Source: Amphiura filiformis (lineage: Eukaryota; Echinodermata; Ophiuroidea; Amphilepidida; Amphiuridae). From it: DNA of 64,000 bases. The position numbers and the translations under genes are program-made. The stretch spans positions 9,868,752 through 9,932,751 of the forward strand of contig NC_092642.1 in the NCBI RefSeq assembly GCF_039555335.1, given 5' to 3'. Below, piece after piece: positions 12,275 through 24,802 of this stretch (position 1 is its first letter; every line of letters begins with the position of its first letter). Below the pieces are notes generated by a model. It saw nothing but the letters and a program-made list of their open reading frames with translations, searched no databases and was not told where the DNA came from.

Positions 12275-12521
12275 TACCATAGCAAAAGAGGAATGCAATT
12301 TTTGAATAGATCGCCCAGCACTACAACGTTCACTCGGTACCTCTGCATTGAACCATAGATGTTAAAGAAAGGCTGATCACTCGCACCTGTAAGATTAATA
12401 TTTTTGAACAGAGCGGTATTGTATTCAATTTATGTTTGCAGACATACACAGGTGATTAGTGTAATCTGCTTGTAATGCAGGGCGATCTATTCAAAAATTG
12501 TATTCCTCTATTGCTATGGTA
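12275..12521. mobile_element. MITE with 42-bp inverted ends, TA flanks
   Basis: TACCATAGCAAAAGAGGAAT, then TTTTTGAATAGATCGCCC, is inverted at the right end. The interior is not palindromic (the GTGATCACTC/AGGTGATTAG region is only weakly similar). It is non-coding. Confidence 0.85.
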
Positions 12522-15500
12522 TTTAATCCAATTCAATTTAATTCAATTATTACGTAACTTCGACAGCGTATGCTTAGACAAAATACAATGCTTTGTAACC
12601 CCCACTTGAACAGGATTTAGCCAAAGCAAACAAAGACTAGAGATATTTAAGAATTCTTTAGGTAGAAGCTTGTTATCCTATTCAACAATAGGATTATTGA
12701 TTGGTTTAAAAGGTGTTTCACTAGCGCTATAAAATGAGATACATGTAGCACTAACTTGAGGTACCTATGAATACGACCTTCATGCACATTTTACACTGTA
12801 GCTCAGAATACAATTTAGGACACTTACGGCTCATTCGTGGTGTACGGTCACATATGTAGACACCAGGAAAGCTATGGTAAAACTAAAAGCTTGGGCTTAA
12901 AACAATTTTCATCACCTACGTCATGTACGTCATTATTAACATCACGTCATGTTCTTTGCACTGTTGGCACTACGACTTCGAGCGACAACAGAAAAGAGTT
13001 CCTGAAAAACCCGTTTGTTTTAGGTCAACTTTTGACCTAAGGTTCTGTAATTTGAATTACAAAGGTGTGACCCGTGATAACTTTTCTCTAAGTCCACCAT
13101 ATGGAAAAATTGTGATCTTTTAGTCTGTATGTGTGTGTTCTATTATGTTTTCTAACGCGTTTGGTTTAAAAACTCAAAGGTGGTGATGTGATGAGAAGTT
13201 AGGATTGAAGAAAAACTCTCTGATAAATTATGAACAAATCCGCGTATGTACAAGTACGCTGCTATAGACGAAAACCTATCCGTAGAATTTACAGATTGGT
13301 TGCATTTAAAATGATGATTTCTCTCGAAGTGTTTCTGGAGTTAAAGAATTATAAATAGCGAAAGGTAATCCGGGGAGGAAACATTACTTTATCCAAAGTT
13401 GCTTTACAATAAGTTCAAAATCTTGAAAAACTGATTTAATTTTCTTTGCACACGCTAAACCTTTCTTTAAACGCTTAAAAATATACCGATTTTGACATTG
13501 ATAAAAAGAAAATACCTTAACTTCTTGACTAAGGCGTAAACATTACAACATGTCCTGGAGAGTGCAGCCTGACGCGTGACGTTGTTCTATGTAAGCTCAA
13601 AGTCTAAGCTCCATCGGCAGGTGAGGATTAACTTACTATAGGCTACAACATCAATTATTCCGAGAAGGGTTAAACCTTTGTTTTGCTTTGTCATCTCCTT
13701 TCTCCATTAGTTTACTTTTGATAAGGCAATTCCTTGAACACTGATGAGGACAGTGTTTATAAAATACCGATACCTCATTGTGGCACCTCACCAGCATAGG
13801 CAGCGCCAATAATGTTCTTCCAAAGTTAAAATCTCCTAACGGTTTAGGCTAAACATTAACACATAACCTAATTAGACCAGCATCAGTTTTTTATTTCAAC
13901 CATTCTTGTTTATGGTCACAACTTTACTGGCGCTAAATAGAACAAGACATATACCTTCATTCATATGCAATTATGCATGTAGCACTATAGATATGAACCA
14001 TGAATTGAATCTGAACCATGAGAGTTCTTCATCTTTCGGAGGGGACGCTAAACCGTTGGTCCGGTGTACAGAGAGTAATACATGTAGCCTATATCATTCT
14101 TCAGTTACGAATTTGTGTACCAAGTGTTTTTCTGATCAGCGGCTGATCAAGTTGGAATTATATTAGTCTTTCCCGGACTGAAACAAGTAAGTAAGTGCCT
14201 TGTCCATTATAGGCTGTTTGGTATTGCATAAGCTATAAGATCCCACCAATGTGCGCTTATCATGCTTACTGCTTTTAAATTCAAATTGCGCGCCAGTACA
14301 AATGCATTGGATTACAATGCTGGCAAAGGGCGTGGAGTTGAATGCGACTTTGTCTAGACCGTACCTGACTTTGTCTTTCACTTAATTTGTTTGACCCTGA
14401 GATACTACGTGAAATATTGATATTATATTATATATTTAATAAACAGTATAAATATTGCTCAAGAATTTTGTTCCCATTAATAACTTGTCTACAAAATAAT
14501 ACCCCATCAAGTGATCACAATGTCAACTCACTTACAACGATAGTGACAATATTCCTTATGTTCTTGTCGCTTTGCTAAAGTGGATAATTATCGGCAAATT
14601 AAATTCATTAGCGTTTTATTTCAAGTATGCAAGAACTTATAAGAGGACAGCCCGTGGATATTTAGTAGTCAAGCATGCAGTTGTTGTCATATCTTATTTG
14701 TGCCTTAATAGCTCTACGTGTTAAACAACGTTTTTGTATGCCAAGATGGCGCCCAGATACCTTCTTTAATGTCTCTAATAATAACTAATCAAAACATGAA
14801 TATAATTGACGTATAAAACTGTCCTCTTTCATAATTACATACCAGAGATTGTATGGTATAAACATTATTTTAACCAGTATCCCGGTGTGTTGAGCGCAGA
14901 CGTAAGATCAATCCAAAGAATCCTGAAAATTCATGAAAAATGTACCATTTCATAGAATTATGTCAATTTCAAGCTTGATGAAGCTGGAAATGCTTCCAAA
15001 CGAGTACGAATATGCTTAGTATATTTTGTTCGAGGTAATCATTGACTTATTTTATATAAAGAGGTGTTATAAACCATTGACATTATTTTATCTATAAAAA
15101 ACCCTAAAAGACTGGAGTTGAAAGGTTCTGACTAAATGCAAAATAGGGTCTCGGGGCTTTTTCATCGGATAGGTACCTTTAGGGTAAGTTGTCGAGTGGC
15201 CTACCAGGGGGTAACCAAAGAGTTCAAGTTGAGGAGAGTGGTGCGAAAATAAAACAGGGACGGTTGAACTTGACTTAGAACCGCCACAAGTTTTAATTCG
15301 TGCCATTGGTTGAATCTACAGTAGACGTAAATAAATTTAGGCTTAAAATAAGAGGCTCTTCTTTACGATTAAATCGACTGTGGCGCCACTAATGACGAAT
15401 GTTTTGCGTTGATTTCAATTTATGATAATTATAGATGATCAATATATTTTGCTCGTAAGAAACAAAAATAACACTTTTTGTTATCTATCGTGCCCAAATG

Positions 15501-16608
15501 CCTGGGAATGAAAAACTTATACGCTCTTTTTACCAAACGAAGTGGACATATAAAGTTGGTCAAATTGATAATCTTTGCGGTGTTGACAAGTTATATCTTT
15601 CCAAAGATGTAGTTGAGTATAAAAATTGTAACACAATCTATTGTTACGGTTTAACCTTCGGTTTTGACTCCAAGGGAAGGCAGCTTTATGAATTGAAATA
15701 TTGAAACATAATATATCAACTTTATCCACCATAATCGATGTGACAAATTGTTTGAGAGCTTATAGGGTTTCCAAAAGGCGAAAGTACTTTATCATGTTTT
15801 CAAGTGTCTCTATTACGTCCAGGACCTGGGGTTCTGGATACGGATATGTATATAGTATAAAAAGAGAAATTAATATTTTGATTGCGTGACAAGCATAGAC
15901 AAGGCATTTTTGTTTCTCAATTCACCTTTTCAGTAAATACCCAGAATCCTTTGCAAATAAATGCGCAGATCGTACACATTGAACAGCACAGTAACCGTGC
16001 TGGTAACGAAGTTCACATTGACGATGACGTAGTTTAGGTTTCTCTCGCATAGATTCTCGGGAGCTATCGAAATGGTTCATAGTAAATACATGAGGCAATT
16101 TGTTATGAAATAGCGTACCATCCTGCATACAAATTATGATTCATTTCACATCGTCGACGACTTTGAGCATCTCAGCTGATTTTGTGGTTTCGGATAATTT
16201 ACATGAGTTGAGCTGTGGAGACAACTTCTCTGCGGCTTCTATGTATTCGCGATGGGAATCGGTATTTTCTTTGGCTCAATAATGACAAACTTTGTGATTG
16301 ATAAATGTAGATTTATAAATAAATAGAAGGAACCAAATTTATACCGTCTGCACGATCGAGACGGCTAAAGGTCGGATGGGGTAAGCGGGTTTTACCGGTT
16401 TTAGAAAGTATGGCAATTCAGGGGTATCAGCCTCCTTATATAATTGCCTTTACAATAATATTTCGATGGTGTTTAGTACTGTTTCCTGTACCTTCAGATT
16501 TAATTCCCGACCCTTTTATTTTTAAAACAAATCAACAAAATAAGCAGCAATAAAGGAAACGTGAAGTACTTAGCGATGTTGGGATGGAGAGTGAGAGTTT
16601 TAGGGGTT
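12522..16608. other. Non-coding, no recognised gene
   Basis: Open frames up to 86 codons occur on both strands but show no domain, signal peptide or splice context I can support. No inverted repeats of note were seen, so this is the quietest 4 kb of the left half. Confidence 0.45.
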
Positions 16609-16733
16609 GTGTGAGTGAGTGAGGAGCGAGTGGTGAGGGGTGAGGGGTGAGGAGCAAAATAGGTGAGTGAGGAGTCCCGTGAGGAGGGGGTGAGTGTGAG
16701 GACTGAGGGGTGAATGATGAGGGGAGTGAGTCT
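16609..16733. repeat. GTGAG-rich low-complexity tract
   Basis: Irregular GTGAG, GGGGTGAG and GAGGAG units, purine-rich on the plus strand. Confidence 0.8.
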
Positions 16734-17269
16734 CGGAAGTTAAATGATAGACCTACCTCTGTAATTTACCACTAGTCTATGCAGTAATCGATTTGTTCCC
16801 CGGGATTTGTTAACAATCACATTCAACATTTTATTATTTTAACCTCTGCTTAACCTCGGCAACTGAAATATTTAAAGCCCAATGATTTTCAGAGCTGTCG
16901 TTGCAAATTCTCGCTTTCAACGTTACAAAATATTTTGCAATATAATGGTAAATAATTTAATTTACAGGCTACATGAATTATTATAAATCAATTGAAATGA
17001 CAACACTCACACAAAGTTGAATTTTAGGTTGAAGTGCCGACATCTTTTGATTTGTAAATTTACTGCAACACAAGTACGTGAAGTTCAAACGTATTTCATT
17101 ACTGACCTAGATTTGCCACATCGTGAAACGGCAGAAGCCACATTTTTACCATTAACTAATAAACCGCAATGTACTTCTTTATAATATTATAATAATACAT
17201 AGCTCTTTATATTGGAAATTAGTAAAGTCAGCATAATAATCGCCTTTATATTTTCTTGACCTAAGACAG

Positions 17270-17840
17270 AACAAGTTTGTATTGATTAGTGGGTCAAGGT
17301 CACCCAGGGGTCATCTGAGGTCAAATTAGTAAAAACTGTTTTCCGCCTATTTTCTCGGAGACTAGGGGTTGCACGTTCCTCAAACTTGGTGGGTGGGTGC
17401 ATCTGGACCTCAGACAGAACAAGTTTGTTTCAGTTAGTGGGTCATCCAGGGGTCATCTGAGGTCAAATTAGTAAAAACTATCGTATGGGCATGAAACATG
17501 GAGGGTAGTCAACTTTTATAGTCAAATTTTTGGAAGGTCATTTTGGGGTCATCCGGGGTCACCCAGTGGTCATCTTGAGGTCAAATTAGTAAAAAATATC
17601 GTATGCGCATGAAACTTGGTGGGTACAGTCAACTTTTAGAGTCAAATTTTTGGAAGGTCATTTTGGGGTCATCCATGGTCAAATTACTAAAAACTGTAAT
17701 ATGGGCATGAAACGTGGTGGGTACAGTCAACATTTAGAGCCAAATTTTGGAAGGTCATTTTGAGGTCACAGGGGGTCATCTGAGGTCAAATTAGTAAAAA
17801 CTGTCCTATGGGCATAAATAAAACTTGGTGAGTACAGGCA
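17270..17840. repeat. Degenerate tandem repeat, unit about 110-130 bp, GGTCA-rich
   Basis: The block GAGGTCAAATTAGTAAAAAC recurs about five times, near 17317, 17458, 17577, 17680 (shortened) and 17783. It is followed in most units by ATGGGCATGAAACTTGGTGG and TGGAAGGTCATTTTGGGGTC. Units vary in length and divergence. The array ends at CAGGCACCATCAGCCAGGTA. There is no coding potential and it is not a CRISPR array, since neither repeats nor spacers are constant. Confidence 0.9.
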
Positions 17841-18295
17841 CCATCAGCCAGGTAATCGCGACAGCCGAGAACCACCAAATACGGGTAACCGCCTAGTTAC
17901 AGTAATTCAAATAAATGTCGGGTTATAGAATGATGAAAGTTCATTCTATATACAAGCAAATATCAAACTTTGATGTTTGAATACTTATATTAGTTGACAA
18001 GATACATCGTGGTCTTACATTAATGTGAGCATACGACCTGAATACATTCATGCTGTGTTTTTTCTCATGTCGTAGTTGATATTAATGTTTTCATGTCGAA
18101 CAGTTGATATTGAAATATAACCTACAAACATTAATTCAAATTGTCATCTAGACGCCGGGCTCAAGTTTAAATCAAGGTGCATTGAGGTGAAGATTATTGA
18201 ATGCTGTCAATCTAATCACATAAGCTGGTAAGATCTTGAACTTTTGCCGAATCATCTGCGAGAATGTTATCTTTAGCGCCCACGTTTGCTTAAGC
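17841..18295. other. Non-coding; possible end of a repeat unit
   Basis: CGCGACAGCCGAGAACCACC and GGGTAACCGCCTAG directly after the tandem array look like the end of a transposon that carried it. No partner end was recognised. Confidence 0.35.
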
Positions 18296-18630
18296 ATATC
18301 ATTAGATTTATAAAGTTTACTTCAAGGATTGTTAAATGACAAAAATATCATTTTTTTTAAATAATTGGTCATATAAAATTATCGCGAATTTCAATGATCC
18401 AAATTATTTGATATCAGAAGGATATATCTCGATATTACTCGTGGTGTACTCTCGGGTCCCACAAACAACAAAAACAAACGGACAAACAAACAAAAACAAC
18501 GTATTGAGTCTCAATAGATTAACTTTGGTAATCAGCTGTATGTAGCTGGAATGAAAATCCGTCCATCATATGAAAATACCTTTAATGTATTGAAGATATC
18601 ATACATTTTCCCCTCAAAGACCTAAAAGGT
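18296..18630. mobile_element. Dispersed foldback family F, diverged copy
   Basis: The matching words ATTAGATTTATAAAGTTTAC, TTGATATCAGAAGGATATAT and, at the other side, TGTAGCTGGAATGAAAATCC with TTGAAGATAT are separated by an unrelated CAAA-rich insertion (18460-18500). Confidence 0.65.
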
Positions 18631-18764
18631 CAAGCTCCGAAATCCTGTGTAAAAGCTACAGAGCGTGAAACTGATTAACATAACATGGCACAACTTCTTG
18701 AGAGCTATAATTGATAGCAAGTTACTGTTCATCTGGTTTCCTTAAGTGGGATGACATATAGGCT

Positions 18765-18995
18765 ATACCGCTACAGACTGAGGATTTCGACAGTTTCATC
18801 GTCGGACAAGTATTGTCAGGATAAGGTTTGACTTCTTCAGGACAAACTATAATGAGTGCTGTATCACGTTGGAATGTCCCTTTGCCCAATAAGTACTACG
18901 CTATACGGTATGGCTGAACTGCTGAAGAGAGTCGTTTATTGCAGACGCCCTTTTTGCCTCTGCAAGATTTGGTGGCTCTGCTCAAACAGCATAAA
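18765..18995. mobile_element. Diverged relative of the 8.16-kb stem-loop foldback
   Basis: Upstream words (TTGTCAGGAT, TTTGACTTCTTCAGGACAAA) match 8073-8115. The region 18910-18990 is a weak palindrome whose right arm reads GCAGAGCCACCAAATCTTGC on the minus strand, that is, the 3' half and ACC flank of the histone stem-loop with its 5' half eroded. Confidence 0.5.
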
Positions 18996-19479
18996 TTCAG
19001 CTTCTTAAGTTTAAAAATTTGAAACTTTGTGAATACGTCAAGAGAATCCGGTATAACTATTGTATGATCATGATCATGTCACAGTTAAGGCATAGTACAC
19101 AGGCTTCAATATCTCGTTTCTCTGATCAATTACTGATGATAGGGACTTCCGATAAGTCCGTTTCCAGATGTAGGTCAGTTATAACTGCTGAAAAGTCTCT
19201 GGGTCAGTGTCTTCGATGAACCTTTCTACGAAATATTAAGAGAGAAGATTAAGTTTTAATCTACGTCTGTTTGTTTAACATTATAATAACATGTTTCTTC
19301 CCTAAATTTAGTCCCAAAATAGTGCTTTAGTTTAAAATGTTTGCATGAAGTATTCTTGTGGCAATTAACTTAAGTCTAGTCTTGGTGATACAAATCACGA
19401 AAAGAGGGGATTGAGATGTTGAGGATTGATTTGCGTGATACCACAGTGTGATACGTAAAAACCATATTAGATCATCATC
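18996..19479. other. Non-coding, no recognised feature
   Basis: No supported feature. Confidence 0.4.
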
Positions 19480-19945
19480 TAGACAGAGAAGGAGGAAGGG
19501 GAAGAAGAGTAACAATAACAAAAACAAGAAGAAGAAAAGAAGAAAAACTAGAAATGATGACACAAAAGCAGACGTCGACGAAGAAGACGACGCAGAAGTG
19601 GAAGTAGAGGAGTATAGAAGTAGTAGCAGAAGCAGAAGTAGAAGCAGAAATAGAGCAGAAGCAGAAGCAGAAGTAGAAGTAGAAGCAGAAGCAGAAGTAG
19701 AAGCAGAAATAGAGCAGAAGCAGAAGCAGAAGTAGAAGTAGAAGCAGAAGCAGAAGTAGAAGCAGGAGCCGAAGTATAAGTCGAAGCAGAAGTGAGTAGA
19801 AGCAGAAGCAGAAGCAGAAATAAAAGACAAACAAAAGAACAAGAAAACGAGGTAGCAAAGGACAAAGGGAGAAGAATAAAAAGGAGAAGTAGAAAAGAAG
19901 TGGTAGAAAAAGAAGAGATGGTGGTAAAAGTAGAAGAGGAAGAAC
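19480..19945. repeat. Purine-rich GAAGCA/GAAGTA array
   Basis: Imperfect six-base units with a longer tandem duplication: the segment beginning AATAGAGCAGAAGCAGAAGC at 19649 recurs at 19708. It produces long Arg/Glu/Ser-like and Leu/Ser/Phe-like open frames on both strands, which are artefacts. It abuts the left inverted end of the 5.4-kb structure. Confidence 0.9.
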
Positions 19946-19947
19946 CT

Positions 19948-20553
19948 GAGATCATCTGACAGATGACCGATCGAACAACAACACCATTTCAACTCTCTTC
20001 TTCGAATAAATCTTGAGAATCGATCATTTTACACCTATGCATACCGCAATTGCATTTTATTCAGTAGACATATGTCTTAATATGTTGCTTCCCCTTTTCA
20101 AAGTGTTACATAGTTTCGTTAGTCTGAATCGATCAATGTAAAACTAATTTGCGGTACACGGGTATATAATAATTCCTGTTGTGGGTTGCGTATGGTTGAA
20201 GTGTTGATTTGGTGTAACAACTCACTGAATGAGTGTATTTTGTAAGTTGACGATTGATTCCAAAAAAGAGATTTGGGAAATAATATTATTACCTCCGATA
20301 TTACCATAGCTTTGCTGTGCAACACGGAAAATAATACAAGATATTTTTGACTTAGGAACAAAGTAAGTTCGATGACGTCCTATTAACAAAAGTCCTTTCT
20401 TTAGGGGAAGAGTTAGGGGTTCAAAAAGTCCGATTACGTTTGTAAAAAAACTAGTTTAACAATATCAGCCTAAGTTGATCTAATTCCGGTTGGAATTTTC
20501 AATATTTCACACTTACGTTTCAGGGAGGGAGTGGCCAGTCTCCTAATGAAAGC
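19948..20553. repeat. Left arm of a large inverted pair (partner at 24.8-25.3 kb)
   Basis: Inverted relative to 24803-25318 with high identity. Shared words include GATGACCGATCGAACAACAA, TGCAATTGCGG, CAAATCTCTGGATT/AAAAAAGAGATTTGGG and ACTTACGTTTCAGGGAGGGAG. The left copy has small insertions relative to the right one (for example GGGTATATAATAATTCC), which accounts for its greater length. Confidence 0.88.
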
Positions 20554-20559
20554 CCTTTC

Positions 20560-20670
20560 GTAGCATTCCAAAGTCTAAAATATTTTGGAAACAACTTATC
20601 TGACAAATCCCAGAAATAGAGGAGGAAGGGGGCGAGAACCAAAACATTAATTTTTTCGGCCTTATATAAG
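20560..20670. mobile_element. Partial copy of the 10.9-kb MITE-like element
   Basis: CATTCCAAAGTCTAAAATAT, TCTGACAAATCCCAGAAATA and GGCGAGAACCAAAACATTAA match 11165-11270. It directly follows the left arm of the 5.4-kb structure, so it was either inserted there or is part of it. Confidence 0.65.
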
Positions 20671-22350
20671 TTCTAGTTGGCTTATATTAATTTGCCAATG
20701 CACTTGACATTCTTCTTTCTGATTGGATCAGATAATGTTAAAGGGAGATACCTCAATCAAGTTCAGCTTGAAAGGTATTGAAGTTATAAACTGTGACAAA
20801 GTATAACATATACATGAAACCGCTTAAACATGTAAACCATGTTCATCAGAATTTTAAAATGTCCTTGCATAAACTTTGCCATAATGACATTACACATGAA
20901 ACTTTCGCCATTTTCGAATCATTGAACTATTTTCGTAGAAATGAGGATGTTTCTATTATATACCATTTAAAGGTTTTGTAAACATTTTCATTTCAAAATG
21001 ACATTTATTATTAACAATGATTAATGAGGAGCCCCTTTCCAAATAATACTATCATGATCTATCAAATTTGACTGAATAAATACATCACATTTTAATAATA
21101 CCGATAACGTCATTGGCTGTCCCATCATGTCAAATCTTCACTTGTCCTTTATTTGGTTATCTGCTAGCGCCAGACATCATGTCCAGGTCTTGGTATAATA
21201 CAGATAGTCTATTGGGATGTCACTTGCTAATTATCATTCTCATTATCATGGTAATCTGTGCAACATTGCCTATGTTCATCTACAGTCTCTCTAATGTCTT
21301 AAGACGTATGACCTACAAGGTTCTTCCTGTTCATACTAACATTTTACCAAGGATATAAAAACTTTGGCACTTTACAGAAAGGTCAAGGGAGACTTAAGTG
21401 TTAAGTGTAGGCATATTATCTCTGCTATATTTAAGTGATACTTGCCATGCTTGCCATTATCCAAATTCACACATTTCTAATTTTTTTTAATTGATAATTT
21501 CACCAAATCACAAGATTGTACCTTTTCGGCAAAACTCAGAGTCACTCAGAGTGTCACTCGGAGTCACCGACTCGAAGATATTGCACAAAGCAATGGTTTC
21601 AACAATTATGCAACCCTTCATTTTTACAGGGTTCTGACAGCGGTTGCGTGATCATGATTATTACGCATGTATGGTAGTGTTCTTTCTCTCCAGAATTTTG
21701 ATCAGTCTGTGTCAAATGATGTTGTTTCTATTTTTTTTTAAAGAAAGAACCAATGTAAAAGTAATATTGAGAATGTCATTCTTTGCGCCCAATCTCATTT
21801 TAATGCGATAAAAGGGTATCAGAGTGCAGGAGCGATGGTTGGGTTAGATGGGAATTGGGAAATTAACTTAAGCGGTGATTTCAAAAAGGTTGTATACGTT
21901 GTCTAAACTAGTCTCATCTTATCATGATTGTAGAAACTAGAATCACCATCAGTGTCATTCGAGAATTCCGTCATTTTAAGAAACCTGCGAAACACTAAGT
22001 GCGATTGTGAACATGGTGAACATGAAACATGGCGGAGAACGAAACTTGAGTGACTCATTTGAGCTCTTGCGCGATGTCCGACATTAAAGGTTTCCCTAGC
22101 TGATATGATCTCTTTCAGAATTCAGCCCCGATCTTAGTGATCATGGCGAAAGCAAAAACAATCCTATAGCCATTTGAGATATGCTGACCCATGAAAGAGG
22201 TTAATGCAACACTCTATTTTATTAAACGCTTCTAGCTTTTAAAATGTATTTGCGATAACCATGATAACATTTGCCTTGACATTGAGGTATCAGTTGTGTA
22301 AATGGTTTCACAATAGACTCACAGTCTAACTAATCCATGTTATATATGGG
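20671..22350. other. Non-coding, no recognised gene
   Basis: Open frames up to 81 codons without recognisable features. A short internal repeat of GTCACTC(A/G)GAGT occurs at 21541-21570. Confidence 0.4.
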
Positions 22351-22352
22351 AC

Positions 22353-22470
22353 GGATTGAGATATTCCAGTTGAAATCCATACACCCCTATGGAAGACATG
22401 CATGACGTGACCTTAATCTCCTACACAGGGTGTAGATTTCACCCATTCAGGTAACCCCATTTGAAAACAC
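22353..22470. mobile_element. MITE fragment of the TTCCAGTTGAAATCC type
   Basis: ATATTCCAGTTGAAATCCAT, then CACCCCTATGGAAGAC, GTGACCTTAATCTCC and a degenerate inverted right half (GGGTGTAGATTTCA). The same arrangement, half preserved, is at 59.47 kb. Confidence 0.6.
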
Positions 22471-22649
22471 ACTCCATGATTTCATTGCCATGAGTTATCC
22501 CAATGTTTGAAAGTGGAAATCAAGAGGAGTTGACTAATTGTTCCGCACGGAGCGTTGTGCAGTATCCACACAGATACAGATATCTAATTTAACGGCTTGT
22601 TCCAAATTTCTCGAGAAGATCGTTCACAAGCAGTTGTATAAATAGGGAG

Positions 22650-22866
22650 GTGCAATGAGCGTGAACCTGGTTTGGATGCAGAGGGAGTGTGCCTGTAACA
22701 GACACAGCCACCAGAAAAGGACCAGCTCAGATCGCGCGCCAAATAAGTTTGCAGTCCAGAAATTTCATTTTTTTCTCAGCCTTGCAAAAAATAGGCAGAG
22801 GTGGGAATCGAACCCGGGACCTCCGTGTTGTAAAACCTACTGCGTTACCACTGAGCCAACTGACAA
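22650..22866 (-). mobile_element. tRNA-derived SINE
   Basis: The head, read on the minus strand from 22866, has the polymerase III box A TTGGCTCAGTGG and box B GGTTCGATTCC with spacing like a tRNA. Acceptor and D stems do not pair properly, so it is not a functional tRNA. The body runs to about 22650. Overlapping open frames are by-products. Confidence 0.7.
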
Positions 22867-24136
22867 TTAGCTATGAGAAGTTTGATAGTAATCCTTGATA
22901 TTGCTGAATAGAATAAATCAATACTGATAGGTCTATTTATCTAATGTACGATGCTATTCAAATTGGCCTATAAACTAGGAATATAATGTGAAATGACTAT
23001 CAATCGATCAATCAATCAAGTTGTCAAGTTATCAACAATCAATAATAAACCGACGTAGGCCTATCATGGAATATTACTAACTAGGCCTACTAACTAATAT
23101 ACCAAATAAATAAATAAGTCAGTAAATAAATAAATAGGCATAGGCCTAAAAAAAAAAAAAAAAAATACATAATACAGAATGCAGTTAGTATTTTAGTTGC
23201 AAAATTCCAAACATTCTATTCACACATTCTATTATAATTTTCTGCTATACACGCAAAGGACCTGTGTCTTTAATATGTCCGCGCCTAATCAATAATGAGT
23301 CTTTCACCATGCTCACACACCATGTTAAACTATTGTATCCCTGGAGTATTATCTACTGACCAAGTCCTAACAGTAACAACTCAATGAAATGGATGCTATA
23401 ACGTACCCAATCAAGCGAACATATCAAGGTCATATCAGGGCGTTATACAAAGAATGGTCAAAGGTCAACGTTTCCAAAGAAGTATAGTAATAGATGTAGA
23501 CACAAGCTTTCGTGCGGAAACATAAACACATAGTCGTCAGTCGTGTGGTTTTATGAGATTTGATACGGCGCTGAAGTCTAATGGCTGTCCCAAAATCAGT
23601 ACCAGACCCGGTTTCCAGACGGCAATGTGTGTGTTGTTACAAGGGATGCAAACTCATTTTATCAATAAGTGAACCACATAGAGGAACACGACATCTATCG
23701 TGAGCCAATCTGCATTCTGTTGCCTGCAAAAGCCGACGATCAGGTAAAAATTCTAAAAGCAGCGTGACTAGATATTTGCGTTAATTTCATGATACGTGTA
23801 AAACGCATTGAAAACGCCAAATTGCAGTCATAAAATATATAATATTAGTAAATCACCCAATCGAATGTTAACGTAGGTATGTGGAAAAGAACTGCAATAA
23901 CAATAACAAACTATGTGCCCAAAGAGTTGTCTTTGGCATGTCGCTTTTTTGAAATATCACCAAAAATATCAAATTTTGGAAAAACGCCCCAAAATTTAAA
24001 ACAAACACGAACCTTCCAAAATAAATATATATTAGCACTCGGCGGCCCAGTCACTACCTGCCGCTGTGATTTGGGGTAACTCATTGCTTCCCCTCTCCAG
24101 ATACCGGTACTTCAAGGTCGCTCATACCCCAGCCCT
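22867..24136. other. Non-coding; poly-A and TAGGCCT words
   Basis: A CTAGGCCTA-rich patch (23055-23150), a poly-A tract at 23149-23165, and repeated ATCAATCAATCA words at 23003-23018. No gene. Confidence 0.45.
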
Positions 24137-24790
24137 TAAGGTTGGTCTGAACCCTGGAATTATGGAAACTTTCGGGCTAAACTGCTAAATTGTTCGTCTA
24201 AAGTATATAAAAGTATACATATTTAGAATGGCAAAGACTTGATAAGTTCATCTGTGAGGTCAAATTTGGGCCAAAATGCTCATTTTTGGCCCAAAATCCC
24301 CCCCAAAAATGTTGTTTTTTAAAACTAGAAAAATAATTATATCTAGGGACAGTTTTTTCATTTTTTTGAATTTCGACCAACTTCAAGAAATTTGTACCGT
24401 CAAAAAATGCTGAATTTTCAAAAAAATCATAAAAAAGCCCGATTTTCGCCCAAATTTCAAATATTTTTGGTGAAGTTGGTCAAAATTCAAAAAAAATAAA
24501 AAACCTGTCCCTAGATATTTTTGTCGTGTTTTTAAAAAATTAATAAAAAAAAATTTGGCCCAAGAATTTTTTTTTTTTACGTTGCACGAAAAAAAAAAAG
24601 TGGGCCAAAAAAAACCGTTTTTTGGGATTTGGGGCCAAAAATGAGCATTTTGGCCCAAATTTGACATCACAGATGAACTTATCAAGTCTTTGCCATTCTA
24701 AATATGTATACTTTTATATACTTTACACCAACACTTTAGCCATAATGAGGTCCGAAAGTTTCCATAATTCCAGGGTTCAGACCAACCTTA
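24137..24790. mobile_element. Large foldback element, arms of about 300 bp
   Basis: TAAGGTTGGTCTGAACCCTG and GGAATTATGGAAACTTTCGG at the left are inverted at the right edge. Arms continue through AATGGCAAAGACTTGATAAG, then ATGCTCATTTTTGGCCC, to a centre near 24450-24500. A-rich and T-rich runs mark the middle. It lies directly beside the right arm of the 5.4-kb structure. Confidence 0.92.
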
Positions 24791-24802
24791 AAATGACCAC
24801 CA

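Noticed and set aside
17270-17840. CRISPR-like array
   Set aside because: Repeat units are long, diverged and of unequal length with no unique spacers, and the genome is clearly animal.
19327-19992. 221-codon and other long frames over the purine tract
   Set aside because: Low-complexity GAAGCA repeats give Leu/Ser/Phe or Arg/Glu frames on both strands; there is no gene evidence.
22789-22866. tRNA gene on the minus strand
   Set aside because: Boxes A and B are good, but the acceptor, D and outer T stem pairs fail; better explained as a SINE head.
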